Shown piece after piece: positions 53,071 to 62,851 of a stretch of DNA of 64,000 nt. Below the pieces are notes generated by a model. That model made no database searches. It saw only the letters and a list, made by a program, of their open reading frames with translations, and was not told the DNA's origin. The translations under genes and the position numbers were made by a program. Each line of letters opens with the position of its first letter. Position 1 is the stretch's first letter. The DNA comes from Mesorhizobium sophorae (lineage in GTDB: Bacteria > Pseudomonadota > Alphaproteobacteria > Rhizobiales > Rhizobiaceae): contig NZ_NNRI01000007.1 in assembly GCF_002270415.1 (NCBI RefSeq), positions 1 to 64,000 of the forward strand, read 5' to 3'.

Positions 53071-54430
53071 AATGAGTCCTGTCCGGTTGATGGAGCGGTA
53101 ATTAAGGCACGGCGGGCGGGAACGGCGTTCGGACCCGGGCGGCCTTTGATAATCGTGAGGCCGGAAGGAGTATCCCGCAGACCACGGTTGAGATTGTCGC
53201 TGCAGACTTTGGTGATGAGCCCTGGCGCCCCCATTGATGCACCGTGGTCTCGGCGATCGCGAAGTGTTCGGCCACTTCCTGGGTGATGAGCAGACCACAA
53301 TCCCGCAGGCGCTGGCGACGGCCGGGCAGGTTGTAGGCCCCACGGATGAAGGCGATCTTCTTGAGTTGAACGGCTTGCCTTCCCAGCTTCGCAGACCGCG
53401 TTCATTGAAGATATCGGCGATCTCGCGATCGCAATGACGGTCGAGCAAGCGGTCTACATCGGCGACGAGCTCAGGCTTGAACTTGCGGATCTGGGCGATC
53501 GGCAAGGGCCGGTCCAGCGTCAAGGTGCGGGTCGCCCCGCCGGATAGTCGCACGTTTGCGATAATCCTCTCGGCCTTGACCAGGGTGACGTCGGCCACCA
53601 GCAGACGCGGGATGCGCTTGCGCTCACTCATGTCGATGCGGGGATCGCTCCAGATCCGCGGGAGTTGCTCGGCAAGATCGCGGACGCGTTGCTGCGTCTC
53701 GGCATCGAGGGCAGCGGCTTGCTCGGGCGCGCGTTGTTCATAGTCTTCGACGACGTCGGTGTGGGGCCGCAGCTTCTCGTTCCACTCGGCCTCGATAGTG
53801 TCGGCAACGAGGCGATTGGCGGGATCGACCTTCATGTAGCGGCGCCGGGCGAGCTCGGCGTCATGACGCGTCCGCTCCAGGGTGACGTCAAGGGTCATCG
53901 GCGTCATCAGCTCGACAAGCAATGCACCCACCGCGGGGTCGACGACTTTGCCGGGCACGGACTGGCATACCTTGCCGCCACGACGGGTGGCGGTCTCCTG
54001 GCAGATATAGGTCGGGACGGGTTTGCCGTGCTCTTGGCTATAATGAACTCCCATGCGCTCGCCGCACAGGGCCGCAGAGAACGCGGCCCTGGAGCAAGGC
54101 GCTGCCTTCGCGCACCGGTCCGGCGCGGCGCTGCATTCCATAGGCTTGTGCATTGGTGGTGAGACGCTCCTAGTTGGCCCTAAAGCACTCCCAGGCGATA
54201 TAACCTGGATGCATGTCGGGGATGACGAACCGAGCCATATCCACCTTGATCTGCGAAACGCCACCGCCCGGCCCGGGGCCGTCCACGCGTTCGACCGTAG
54301 ACGAAGGCGCCGGCATATCTCGGATTATGCAGGACCTGAAGGATGCGGGTGTGCCGTGGCGGCGCCCTCGATCATGACGCGCACCCCTCAATTGGTTCAG
54401 CATGCAGACCTTTTCAAATGCACGCGATGG
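53067..54430 (-). pseudogene. Large serine recombinase remnant (C-terminal part)
   Basis: Minus-strand frames give, in order, VDMARFVIPDMHPGYIAWEC, GERMGVHYSQEHGKPVPTYI, PGKVVDPAVGALLVELM, ARRRYMKVDPANRLVADTIE and WSDPRIDMSERKRIPRLLVA. They end with HHCDREIADIFNERG-like and KVCSDNLNRGLRDTPSGLTI stretches. These are the recombinase domain, zinc beta-ribbon and coiled-coil tail of a large serine recombinase (resolvase-type transposon protein). Several frameshifts and an internal deletion break it, and the N-terminal catalytic serine domain is missing. It interrupts the integrase trio. Confidence 0.75.
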
Positions 54431-54491
54431 AGCGGCTCGGGCTTCCCCAAACCACCAACGCTTGATTTGTCGATTTCGCTTAAAAGTCCTT

Positions 54492-56267
54492 TCACAGACG
54501 CTTGATCTCGATGCCATATTTCCTCAGCACGTACCCAATCTGGCGCGGCGTCAGCCCGAGCAGGCGCGCCGCCTTTGCCTGGACCCAGCCACATTTTTCC
54601 ATAGCCGCAATGACACGATCGGCATCAGTCACCCTCGCGCCATTTAAGTAGGCTGGGCCGGCAGGCGCTAACGGCGCAAGCTCGCCTATGGGAGGCGGGA
54701 CCCCAAGGGCGGCCGAACCGGTGGCGTCGGCCGGCGGCGTGCTCGACTTCACTGGCACCGGGACGATCGGCCCAGCTTGCAGCGAGGCCTTCCACAGCGC
54801 CGCGGCAAAGCACTGACCGTCGCAGCAGGCAAGGTCCTTTCTGAAGATAGATGGGCCCGCCGCCAAGACCGCTGCCCGGTGCACGCAATTTTGGAGCTCA
54901 CGGATGTTGCCGGGAAATTCACAGTTCTTCAGTACCTCAATCGCACTCGGATCGAAGGTCAGCGTACGGCCGTTCTCATCACTAAAATTCTTGAGAAACT
55001 CAGCCGCGAGGAGCGGAATATCACTGCGCCTTTCCCGTAACGCCGGCACCTGCAGGTGAACCACGTTGATGCGATAGTAGAGGTCGCGGCGGAACTCGTT
55101 CCTTGCAACCGCCTCTTCCAGGTTCTTGTTCGTGGCGGCAATCACGCGAACATCGACCTTAACGGTCTGGTTGCTGCCGACGCGCTCAAACTCCTCCTCC
55201 TGGAGAACGCGCAGGAGCTTTGCCTGAAACGACCCCGAGATCTCGCCGATTTCGTCGAGGAACAACGTTCCCTTGTCAGCGAGCTCAAACCGTCCCTTGC
55301 GCGAATTGAACGCGCTGGTGAAGGCACCCTTTTCATGGCCGAACAATTCGGATTCCAGGACTGTTTCAGGCAATGCCGCGCAATTAAGTTTGACGAAGGG
55401 TCGCTTGGCGCGCGGCGACAACTCGTGAAGGGCCCTGGCAACCAATTCCTTCCCGGTACCGGATTCGCCTCGTATCAGAACCGTGCTCTTTGCCTTGGCA
55501 ACCACCGCTATCTTCTCAAGCAGCGCGTTTAGCGCTGGACTGTCGCCAATCATCCCCTTGACGTAAACCTTCTTACGCTCCCGCGCAGGCTGCTTTTGCA
55601 ACCGTTCCCCCTCCGCCATCGGTCGCGCGCGGTCGCCGGGGGACAAACGATGCAACTTAATGGTCTGTCCCACCAGGGTGGCGACAACGGTGAGCAGCTG
55701 GACATCACAATCGGGCGGATACCTTGGCCCATTGTCCAGGGCGCGGTCGATGGTCAGGGTGCCCACTACGTTCGCATCCACGCGAATGGGAACGCCGATG
55801 AACGACACTGCTACGGTGTCTGAGGCCCCGAGCATTTCAATATCGGCGGCACTGAAGGCCAAATGCAGCGCTATGTTCTCGGCGACGAGCGGCGTATCGG
55901 TCGTCATAATCTGATCGATTGCCTTGCGCGGCAGGCGCCTGCGGTAGCGCTCATCGCTGCTCTCGTCCCACTCGGTGCTTACGGCAATGTCCAGTACGCC
56001 GTCACCGTTGAACGAAGAGATGATGCCGTGTTGCATCCGCACAAACGAGCGCAGCAGCTTGAGAGTTTTGGCCAAAGCCACTTCGAGTCGGGAGGGAGCG
56101 GCGAGTACTTTCGATATTTCGGAGATCCCGGTAAACGCGCTTTCGTACGGCTGCACACCAGGGATCACGTCGTTCTTCTCGGGCTTTGCGTTAGCCCCTT
56201 GCGCGTCCTTGTCGCACGACGGCGTCTTCCTGGCCCTTTGTTCGGGTTTGCCGATGTTGTGATGCAT
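54492..56267 (-). CDS. nifA: Nitrogen fixation transcriptional activator NifA (intact copy)
   Basis: The predicted protein of 591 residues has an N-terminal GAF domain (about 35-200) and an AAA+ domain (about 225-460) with Walker A GESGTGKE, the sigma-54 contact loop ELFGHEKGAFTSA and GTLFLDEIGE. The rhizobial interdomain cysteine motif follows (CEFPGNIRELQNC, then CCDGQC), and then a Pro/Ala-rich linker and the Fis-type helix-turn-helix WVQAKAARLLGLTPRQIGYV. The cysteines indicate oxygen-sensitive activity without NifL. ATG at 56267 has GAGGACGAC upstream; the frame open to 56297 begins with TTG. It would act with RpoN2 at the TGT-N10-ACA sites here. It lies beside nodD instead of next to fixX, where only a gutted copy remains. 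Confidence 0.95.
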   Translation of the reverse strand: MHHNIGKPEQRARKTPSCDKDAQGANAKPEKNDVIPGVQPYESAFTGISEISKVLAAPSRLEVALAKTLKLLRSFVRMQHGIISSFNGDGVLDIAVSTEWDESSDERYRRRLPRKAIDQIMTTDTPLVAENIALHLAFSAADIEMLGASDTVAVSFIGVPIRVDANVVGTLTIDRALDNGPRYPPDCDVQLLTVVATLVGQTIKLHRLSPGDRARPMAEGERLQKQPARERKKVYVKGMIGDSPALNALLEKIAVVAKAKSTVLIRGESGTGKELVARALHELSPRAKRPFVKLNCAALPETVLESELFGHEKGAFTSAFNSRKGRFELADKGTLFLDEIGEISGSFQAKLLRVLQEEEFERVGSNQTVKVDVRVIAATNKNLEEAVARNEFRRDLYYRINVVHLQVPALRERRSDIPLLAAEFLKNFSDENGRTLTFDPSAIEVLKNCEFPGNIRELQNCVHRAAVLAAGPSIFRKDLACCDGQCFAAALWKASLQAGPIVPVPVKSSTPPADATGSAALGVPPPIGELAPLAPAGPAYLNGARVTDADRVIAAMEKCGWVQAKAARLLGLTPRQIGYVLRKYGIEIKRL

Positions 56268-56512
56268 GTCGTCCTCGATCTCGCGCTTTGAAAACAATGC
56301 CCGTTGCAGGGTGCAGCTGCGACGTTTCGGACAAGCGCGAAAATGGCCCTGACATGAAGTTGGGGCGCCACCATCCGATTGCCCGCCAAGCGGGGCATTG
56401 CCTGACGCATGTCTTGGTTTTCCTCTTAAGGCGGGGCCGCCATCTCGGCTTCTGTCAGGCGCAACCGCACGTTGACGAAGTGACCGGATCGAGGGAGGAT
56501 AGTCAATCGAGC

Positions 56513-56536
56513 TATCCTTTCATTTGTGAAAGGATA
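56513..56536. repeat. Perfect hairpin upstream of nifA
   Basis: TATCCTTTCA and TGAAAGGATA pair perfectly around a TTTG loop. It is AT-richer than its surroundings and lies 10 bases from the 18-bp palindrome. It could be a regulator site or a transcription stop for nodD-side read-through. Confidence 0.6.
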
Positions 56537-56545
56537 CTCGGCGCT

Positions 56546-56563
56546 CTGATAGAATTCTATCAG
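56546..56563. promoter_or_regulatory. Perfect 18-bp palindrome upstream of nifA, candidate operator
   Basis: CTGATAGAATTCTATCAG is fully symmetrical. Its TGAT...ATCA ends recall an FNR/FixK half-site pair, but the spacing is 8 bases instead of 4, so it is not a FixK box. The regulator is unknown. Confidence 0.45.
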
Positions 56564-56983
56564 GTCAATACATTTCTCTTGTCGGTCTCAAAATCTTGCT
56601 GCTTATGCAGTTCCGGCACGTCAAGCCGCCGGCGCAACGCTGAGGAGTCTCTCCCCAGATAAAATACGATATTCTTGGCAGTTGCCCATTTTGCGCCATA
56701 ACGGCATCCGCTCCAGGACTCGAAAAAGGGGCGTACGCACTCGGAACGAAGGCCCGGGTCTCGCTGGAGTGGCTCTGGTTAAAGGAAGGCCTTGGCCTGG
56801 CGCCTGACAGGCCACGGCAGAGACGACCGTGGTGGAGATGATTGGCTTCCTGAGGAAACTCGGCGCTAGACGACCTCGCGGGCGCACTTGCCGCTAGCAT
56901 CGGTTTCATCCGACATGGGCTATGACCCGGGAGTCGGTGGGAGACGCTCAGTAGACCCAGGAACTCTGCGACCTCCCGTGATC

Positions 56984-57901
56984 TCACGTTGGAGTAGCCA
57001 TCCGGGACGCCTGCTGCACCATCATCTCCCGCATCCAGATGCTTGCCGGATCACTGTTGTGAAAGGCGGGCCATTGGACGGTCTCGGTGAATGTGGGAAG
57101 CGGCAGCGGGAGTTCAATGATCTTCAGGGGGAACGTTTTTTCGAAATGCTTAACCAGCCGTAACGGCATGGTCGCTACACGATCTGTGCCTGACACCATG
57201 GGCGGAATCATGCTGAAGCCCTGCACGGCGACCTCGACACGTCTCTTAAGACCATGCTCAAGGAAAAACCATTCGTCGATAGAGGGCCTCAGCGCGCGCC
57301 CGAACCTGACCGCAACGTGCCTCATCGACAAATATCTCTCGAGTGTAACCTGCCGTGGTAGCTGTTTGTTCGTAGGGCAGCCCACGCACACGAGCCTCTC
57401 GTCGAACAACGCCACTCTTGAATGCGCGCTCGACGTGTACAAATCCGGAAGAATTACAAAATCGATGTCACTGCGCCGGAGAAGCTCATCCGGCTCGTCG
57501 TCGACATGCAGCAATTCGAAGCTGACGGAGGGTGCTTCCCGGGCAACACGCTCCACGACCTTCCCAAAAAATACTAGTGTGATGAAATCGGAAAGAATGA
57601 TCCTGAAGCGCCGATCGGATTGAGCTGGGATAAACGGGTCCTGGGAAATAATCGAGCGCTGGATTTGCAGGAGTGCGTCACGGACTGCGGGGGCGAGCGC
57701 TTGCGCACGCGGTGTCAAAATACGTACGCGGCCGCTCAGGATAAATAGGTCATCATGGAAATAATCGCGCAGCCGGGCGACGGCCGCACTCATCGCCGGC
57801 TGACTTAGGTTGATGCGGCGTGCCGCCTCCGTGAGCTTGCGTTCGGTCAGCAGCGCGTCAAGCACCACGAGCAGATTCAGATCAAGACCCTTGAAACGCA
57901 T
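56984..57901 (-). CDS. nodD: Nodulation gene regulator NodD
   Basis: The predicted protein of 305 residues is LysR-type: [20 protein letters not shown] is followed by the helix-turn-helix [20 protein letters not shown]. The C-terminal inducer-binding domain has the NodD-specific [20 protein letters not shown] and [20 protein letters not shown] blocks. It binds nod boxes and activates nod genes when host flavonoids are present. It is transcribed divergently from nodA, with the nod box lying 11 bases from its start. No defect is seen. Confidence 0.95.
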   Translation of the reverse strand: MRFKGLDLNLLVVLDALLTERKLTEAARRINLSQPAMSAAVARLRDYFHDDLFILSGRVRILTPRAQALAPAVRDALLQIQRSIISQDPFIPAQSDRRFRIILSDFITLVFFGKVVERVAREAPSVSFELLHVDDEPDELLRRSDIDFVILPDLYTSSAHSRVALFDERLVCVGCPTNKQLPRQVTLERYLSMRHVAVRFGRALRPSIDEWFFLEHGLKRRVEVAVQGFSMIPPMVSGTDRVATMPLRLVKHFEKTFPLKIIELPLPLPTFTETVQWPAFHNSDPASIWMREMMVQQASRMATPT

Positions 57902-57911
57902 GTCTTAAGCC

Positions 57912-57958
57912 ATCCAAAGCGTGTATGCGCTTCATCTAAACAAACGATTGTACCGATT
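57912..57958 (+). promoter_or_regulatory. nod box upstream of nodA
   Basis: The 47-base element begins ATCCAAAGCGTGTATG and continues with ATCTAAACAAACGATT and GTACCGAT. It agrees with the consensus (ATCCA...GATG...ATCNAAACAATCGATTTTACCAATC) in all main blocks. It sits between divergent nodD and nodA, about 200 bases before the nodA ATG. Confidence 0.9.
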
Positions 57959-58153
57959 TTGCAGAACCTTGCATAGGGTATCCAAGGATGGAAGCCCTAA
58001 ACCTTCTGATGTGGGCGGAACATCAAGCGCGTCGCATGTCCATTGCGACCAGATTTGTCGGTGATCTGCGCAAGCTACGTCGCGGCGGCTCGGCGCGACA
58101 AGCTAATTGCGTGGGCGCTTAGCTCGAGAAACCGTAACCAAGATGAGGCTTCC

Positions 58154-58744
58154 ATGCGCTCACAGCTACGATGGAGGTTGTGCTGGGAAAATGAGTTGCA
58201 ACTGGCCGACCACATCGAACTCGCCGACTTCTTCCGAAAGACTTATGGACCGACTGGGGCCTTCAATGCGAAGCCATTTGCAGGCAATCGGAGTTGGGCC
58301 GGAGCAAGACCCGAGTTGCGTGCAATCGGCTATGACTCGGGCGGTGTAGCGGCTCATATGGGCTTACTACGCCGCTTCATTAAGGTTGGCGAAGTCGATC
58401 AACTGGTGGGCGAACTCGGATTGTACGGGGTGCGTCCGGATCTTGAAGGACTCGGAATCAGCCTTTCGTTCCGAGTCGTCTATCCAGTGCTGCAGGAGCT
58501 TGGCGTTCCATTCGCTTTCGGCACGGTTCGGCACGCGCTGCGAAACCATATTGTAAGATTCTTCAGAGACGACTTGGCGACCATTGTGTCGGGCGTTCGC
58601 GTACGGTCGACCCAAGCAGAGGTATATCCCGACCTCCCGCCGACGCGCCTTGAGGACGTGCTCGTTGTGGTCTTACCGGTTACGCGGCCGATGAGCGATT
58701 GGCCGACGGGTGCAATAATTGACAGGAACGGGCCAGAGCTATGA
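58154..58744 (+). CDS. nodA: Nod-factor N-acyltransferase NodA
   Basis: The predicted protein of 196 residues starts [20 protein letters not shown], the standard NodA N-terminus. It contains [20 protein letters not shown] and the C-terminal [20 protein letters not shown]. NodA transfers the fatty acid to the free amino group of the chitooligosaccharide backbone. AGGCTTCC lies before the ATG at 58154; the open frame up to 58043 is leader. The stop overlaps the nodB start by ATGA. Confidence 0.97.
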   Translation: MRSQLRWRLCWENELQLADHIELADFFRKTYGPTGAFNAKPFAGNRSWAGARPELRAIGYDSGGVAAHMGLLRRFIKVGEVDQLVGELGLYGVRPDLEGLGISLSFRVVYPVLQELGVPFAFGTVRHALRNHIVRFFRDDLATIVSGVRVRSTQAEVYPDLPPTRLEDVLVVVLPVTRPMSDWPTGAIIDRNGPEL

Positions 58745-59397
58745 ACCCCAACTATCTGTCCGAAGTGCCGTTTGAGTTCGCCGACCGCGTTAGCGATCGC
58801 AGCGTTTATTTGACGTTTGATGACGGTGCTAACCTACTTTTCACACCGCAGATCCTCGACGTGCTGGCGCAACATCGGGTGCCGGCGACTTTCTTCGTCA
58901 TCGGTGCCTACGCCGCAGAGCAGCCGGAACTGATCCAACGAATGATCGCAGAGGGGCATGAGGTAGGCAATCACACGATGACCCATACGGATCTGTCCCG
59001 ATGCGGATTCGAGGAAGTACAACGTGAGATATTTGACGCGAACCTGGCCATCATGATGGCGTGCCCGCAGGCCTCGGTGCGCTACTTTCGCGCGCCATAC
59101 GGGGCCTGGAGCCAAGAGGTGATCACTGCCTCGGAGATCGCTGGGCTGACCCCCCTTCATTGGTCGGTTGACCCACGAGACTGGTCTCGCCCCGGCGTCG
59201 ATGCAATCGTCGATGCAGTGCTCACCTCAGTCCGTCCTGGCGCAATAGTGCTCTTGCACGACGGGTGCCCTCCCGACGAGCTGACTCTTGGCGCTTACGC
59301 CTATCTGCGTGACCAGACCACAACGGCGCTGTCCCGTTTGATTCCGGCGTTACACGACCGCGGATATGAAATTCGCTCCCTTCCACAACATCACTGA
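58741..59397 (+). CDS. nodB: Chitooligosaccharide deacetylase NodB
   Basis: The predicted protein of 218 residues is a carbohydrate esterase 4 (NodB-homology) enzyme. [20 protein letters not shown] holds the catalytic Asp and metal Asp, NHTMTH supplies the two metal histidines, and FRAPYG and IVLLHDG complete the motif set. It removes the acetyl group from the non-reducing end so that NodA can acylate it. Coupled to nodA by an ATGA overlap and 13 bases before nodC. Confidence 0.97.
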   Translation: MNPNYLSEVPFEFADRVSDRSVYLTFDDGANLLFTPQILDVLAQHRVPATFFVIGAYAAEQPELIQRMIAEGHEVGNHTMTHTDLSRCGFEEVQREIFDANLAIMMACPQASVRYFRAPYGAWSQEVITASEIAGLTPLHWSVDPRDWSRPGVDAIVDAVLTSVRPGAIVLLHDGCPPDELTLGAYAYLRDQTTTALSRLIPALHDRGYEIRSLPQHH

Positions 59398-59410
59398 TCA
59401 ATGAGATCCT

Positions 59411-60766
59411 ATGGACCTGCTAGCTCCAGTCAGTACCTTCGTCGTGTCTTTTTATGCGCTGTTCTCGGCCGCATATGAAGGCTTGCAGGCGGTTTATGCC
59501 CTGCGGACAAACGGTTCGTCAGCATCGGACGAACTGGTCGGCCCCGACCCTTGGCCGAGCGTAGATGTCATCGTACCCTGCTACAACGAGGACCCGCGCA
59601 CGCTCTCGGCATGCCTAGCTTCCATCGCAAGCCAACAATACGCCGGAAAACTGCAAGTTTATGTGGTTGATGATGGTTCTACAAATTGCGACGCCGTCGT
59701 ACCTGTACACGATACCTATGCGCGCGACCCGAGATTCAACTTCATTCTTCTTCCCAAAAATGTCGGAAAGCGCAAGGCCCAGATTGCGGCGATACGCCGC
59801 TCATCAGGAGACTTGGTGCTCAACATCGACTCGGACACGACAATCGCATCCGACGTCATCACCAAGCTTGCACGAAAGATGCGAAATCCAGTGATCGGGG
59901 CGGCCATGGGGCAGTTGACGGCCAGCAACCGGATGGACACTTGGTTGACCCGATTGATCGATATGGAGTATTGGCTGGCTTGCAACACGGAACGCGCCGC
60001 ACAGGCTCGCTTCGGTGCGGTTATGTGTTGCTGCGGCCCATGTGCTATGTACCGCCGCTCCGCGCTCGTTTCCCTGTTGGATCAGTACGAGACGCAACTG
60101 TTTCGAGGGAAGCCGAGCGACTTCGGTGAGGATCGTCATCTAACGATCCTCATGTTGAAAGCAGGCTTTCAAACCGAATACGTTTCGGACGCCATCGCCG
60201 CAACAGTCGTTCCGGACAGGCTGGTGCCGTATTTGCGCCAACAACTCCGCTGGGCGCGGAGCACTTTTCGAGACACGCTGCTAGGGCTGCCCCTCCTGCC
60301 CAGCCTCAATGGCTACCTCACGTTAGACGTGGTCGGACAGAATCTAGGTCCGCTATTGCTCGCCGTTTCAGTACTAACAGGGATCGCGCAGCTCTCACTC
60401 ACGGGCCAAATGCCGTGGTGGACGGTCCTGGTGATCGCATCGATGACATTGATTCGCTGCAGCGTGGCAGCGTTACGTGCACGTGAATTGCGATTTTTCG
60501 GCTTTGCTCTTCACACATTCATCCAAATCTTTCTGATAATTCCGGTGAAAATCTACGCGCTGTGTACGTTGAGCAATAGTGATTGGTTGTCACGCAAAAT
60601 TGGCACTGTGCAAAACAGGAGAAACAGGCAATTCATCGTGCAAATCACGATTGCTGTATCAAAGACTACAGCACGTCTCGCAATTACTGGGTCAACTGAC
60701 AGGGAAGATCCTTCGCAATGCTCTGCGGGGCTGGCGACGTGTGGCGGCATTTGCCGCGACGAGTAA
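59411..60766 (+). CDS. nodC: Chitooligosaccharide synthase NodC
   Basis: The predicted protein of 451 residues is a family 2 glycosyltransferase. It has an N-terminal membrane segment, VDVIVPCYNEDPRTL near 55, VVDDGSTN and NIDSDTTI acidic motifs, FGEDRHLTILML with the catalytic aspartate, and QQLRWARS (the QxxRW motif). Three membrane helices follow at the C-terminus (about 300-400). It makes the N-acetylglucosamine oligomer backbone of Nod factors. The C-terminal tail after residue 400 is rich in Arg and Thr and may not be conserved. No nodS or nodU lies downstream; nodI follows after 92 bases. Confidence 0.97.
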   Translation: MDLLAPVSTFVVSFYALFSAAYEGLQAVYALRTNGSSASDELVGPDPWPSVDVIVPCYNEDPRTLSACLASIASQQYAGKLQVYVVDDGSTNCDAVVPVHDTYARDPRFNFILLPKNVGKRKAQIAAIRRSSGDLVLNIDSDTTIASDVITKLARKMRNPVIGAAMGQLTASNRMDTWLTRLIDMEYWLACNTERAAQARFGAVMCCCGPCAMYRRSALVSLLDQYETQLFRGKPSDFGEDRHLTILMLKAGFQTEYVSDAIAATVVPDRLVPYLRQQLRWARSTFRDTLLGLPLLPSLNGYLTLDVVGQNLGPLLLAVSVLTGIAQLSLTGQMPWWTVLVIASMTLIRCSVAALRARELRFFGFALHTFIQIFLIIPVKIYALCTLSNSDWLSRKIGTVQNRRNRQFIVQITIAVSKTTARLAITGSTDREDPSQCSAGLATCGGICRDE

Positions 60767-60858
60767 GACTAGAAGCTCTGACCCCAGACGAGCCGAGCTT
60801 CTCATCGAGCATGCGGAGCTCACAGGCCGAATAGCTTTTCGAAGGCTGACGTAAGCGC

Positions 60859-61773
60859 ATGTCTAAATTTGCAATGGAACTCACCGGGGTAAAGAAGTCG
60901 TACGGCGACAAAATCGTTGTCGACGGGCTGTCGTTCACCGTTGCACCGGGAGAGTGCTTCGGCCTTCTGGGACCGAATGGCGCGGGCAAAAGCACGATCG
61001 CGCGTATGGTCCTCGGCATGATATCGCCAGACGCGGGCAAGATCACGGTTCTTGGTGAACCTGTGCCGTCACGCGCTCGCTGGGCCCGCATGCGCGTCGG
61101 CGTGGTCCCTCAATTCGACAACCTTGATCTCGAGTTTACAGCGCGCGAGAACCTGCTGGTCTTCGGACGCTATTTTGGCAAGAGCGCTCGCGAGCTTGAA
61201 GCGGTGATCCCATCGCTCCTCGAGTTTGCCCGCCTTGAGAGCAAGGCGAATGCACGTGTGGCCGAGCTATCCGGCGGTATGAAGCGGCGCCTAACGCTGG
61301 CACGTGCGTTGATCAACGACCCGCAGCTGCTCGTATTGGATGAGCCGACCACCGGCTTGGACCCGCACGCGCGCCACCTGATCTGGGAGCGCCTGCGTAT
61401 CCTGCTGGCGCGCGGCAAGACGATTATTTTAACGACCCACTTCATGGAGGAGGCTGAGCGGCTTTGCGATCGGTTGTGCGTACTCGAGCATGGACGCAAT
61501 ATCGCCGAGGGCAGCCCTCACGCCCTGATCGATAAGCATATCGGGTGCCATGTGATCGAGATCTTCGGTGGCAATCCGCGGGAGTTGAGTTCGCTGATCA
61601 GGCCTTACGTTCAGCACATCGAGATGAGCGGCGAAACACTCTATTGCTATGCGCCCGATCCGGAACAGGTGCGGGTGCAGCTACGCGAGCGCGCTGGTCT
61701 GCGGCTTCTGCAGCGTCCCCCTAATCTGGAGGACGTTTTCTTGCGGCTGACCGGGCGCGAGATGGAGAAGTGA
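60859..61773 (+). CDS. nodI: Nod-factor export ATPase NodI
   Basis: The predicted protein of 304 residues is an ABC ATPase with Walker [10 protein letters not shown], the NodI block [20 protein letters not shown], signature [15 protein letters not shown] and Walker [14 protein letters not shown]. It powers the NodJ permease for lipo-chitooligosaccharide export. It abuts nodJ (TGAATGATG). Confidence 0.96.
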   Translation: MSKFAMELTGVKKSYGDKIVVDGLSFTVAPGECFGLLGPNGAGKSTIARMVLGMISPDAGKITVLGEPVPSRARWARMRVGVVPQFDNLDLEFTARENLLVFGRYFGKSARELEAVIPSLLEFARLESKANARVAELSGGMKRRLTLARALINDPQLLVLDEPTTGLDPHARHLIWERLRILLARGKTIILTTHFMEEAERLCDRLCVLEHGRNIAEGSPHALIDKHIGCHVIEIFGGNPRELSSLIRPYVQHIEMSGETLYCYAPDPEQVRVQLRERAGLRLLQRPPNLEDVFLRLTGREMEK

Positions 61774-62565
61774 ATGATGGACGAAGGTTTTGCGGCGGCT
61801 CTACCCGCCAACGCGTGGAATTGGCTTGCCGTGTGGCGCCGCAATTATCTGGCATGGAAGAAGGTGGCATTTGCGTCAATTCTCGGCAACCTAGCCGATC
61901 CGATGATCTACTTTTTCGGACTAGGCTCTGGCCTCGGAATAATGGTCGGTCGCGTTGAAGGTACCTCGTACAGTGCTTTCCTGGCAGCCGGGATGATCGC
62001 GGCAAGCGCGATGACCGCTTCGACCTTCGAAACAATTTACGCGGCTTTCGCTCGCATGCGCGACCGGCGCATTTGGGAAGCGATCTTGTACACCCAGCTC
62101 ACCCTCGGCGACATCATTCTCGGTGAGTTGGCGTGGGCAGCCACCAGGGCCTTCCTGGCCGGTACGGCAATTACAATTATTGCCGCCATGCTGGGCTATG
62201 CGGCTTGGCCGTCCGTGCTCTATACGCTGCCGGTCATCGCCCTCACTGGCCTAACCTTTGCGAGTTTGGCGATGGTCGTCACCGCCCTTGCGCCGAGCTA
62301 CGACTATTTCGTGTTTTACCAGACGCTCGTGATCACGCCCATGCTGTTCCTGTCCGGCGCTGTCTTCCCAATCAACCAACTGCCTGGCGCCTTTCAGCAG
62401 GTAACACGCTTCTTGCCGCTGGCACATTCGATCGACCTCATTCGTCCGGCAATGCTCGGTCGCCCGGTTGTTGATGTCGGCGTGCATATCGGCGCTCTTT
62501 GCATTTACGCAGTAGTAGCATTCTTCTTGTCGTCTGCATTGCTTCGCCGACGTCTGCTGCGTTGA
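61774..62565 (+). CDS. nodJ: Nod-factor export permease NodJ
   Basis: The predicted protein of 263 residues is an ABC-2 type permease with six membrane helices. NodJ features include [20 protein letters not shown], the conserved [15 protein letters not shown] near 85, and [17 protein letters not shown] near 190. It forms the inner-membrane channel with NodI. ATG at 61774 or 61777. Confidence 0.96.
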   Translation: MMDEGFAAALPANAWNWLAVWRRNYLAWKKVAFASILGNLADPMIYFFGLGSGLGIMVGRVEGTSYSAFLAAGMIAASAMTASTFETIYAAFARMRDRRIWEAILYTQLTLGDIILGELAWAATRAFLAGTAITIIAAMLGYAAWPSVLYTLPVIALTGLTFASLAMVVTALAPSYDYFVFYQTLVITPMLFLSGAVFPINQLPGAFQQVTRFLPLAHSIDLIRPAMLGRPVVDVGVHIGALCIYAVVAFFLSSALLRRRLLR

Positions 62566-62851
62566 TACTGCTTGCGACTTAAAGAAGGAGACACGGGTGC
62601 AGCATCGCTACAGCCTGGAGGTAAGCGTGCTCGGATTGGAAGAAGTGGCGCGAGCGGATATCGAAGGCCGAGGCGCCGGCGCAACTGACGCACAACACCA
62701 CCAGCGAAGATGTCACCTGTTATAGAAGGTCCGGATGGAATCGGAGCAGGTGCTGAGCGCTACGGAGCAAAGCCACCCCCCAGTTTGAAGAGCCGGCGGT
62801 GCCAGGATTCTTTGCTGGATCCTTCGCAAATGTTAATCGGAAACGCACTCA
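62566..62851. other. Spacer between nodJ and nodH
   Basis: About 290 bases with no gene, no nod box and no IS remnant that I can identify. nodH is either read through from the nodABCIJ promoter or uses an unseen one. Confidence 0.4.

Larger units (their letters stand above)
56268..56983. other. Regulatory region upstream of nifA
   Basis: About 715 bases between the nifA start and the nodD stop, with no convincing gene. It contains a 10-bp stem hairpin (56513-56536) and a perfect 18-bp palindrome (56546-56563), both about 250-300 bases upstream of nifA. A weak -24/-12-like sequence (TGGCGCAAAATGGGCA on the minus strand, about 56685-56700) fits only the GG/GC spacing. Confidence 0.5.

Noticed and set aside
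56546..56563. FixK/FNR box upstream of nifA
   Set aside because: The TGAT and ATCA halves are 8 bases apart; the FixK consensus needs 4.
62566..62851. nod box or gene between nodJ and nodH
   Set aside because: No ATCCA...GATG...ATC blocks and no frame with family similarity were found.
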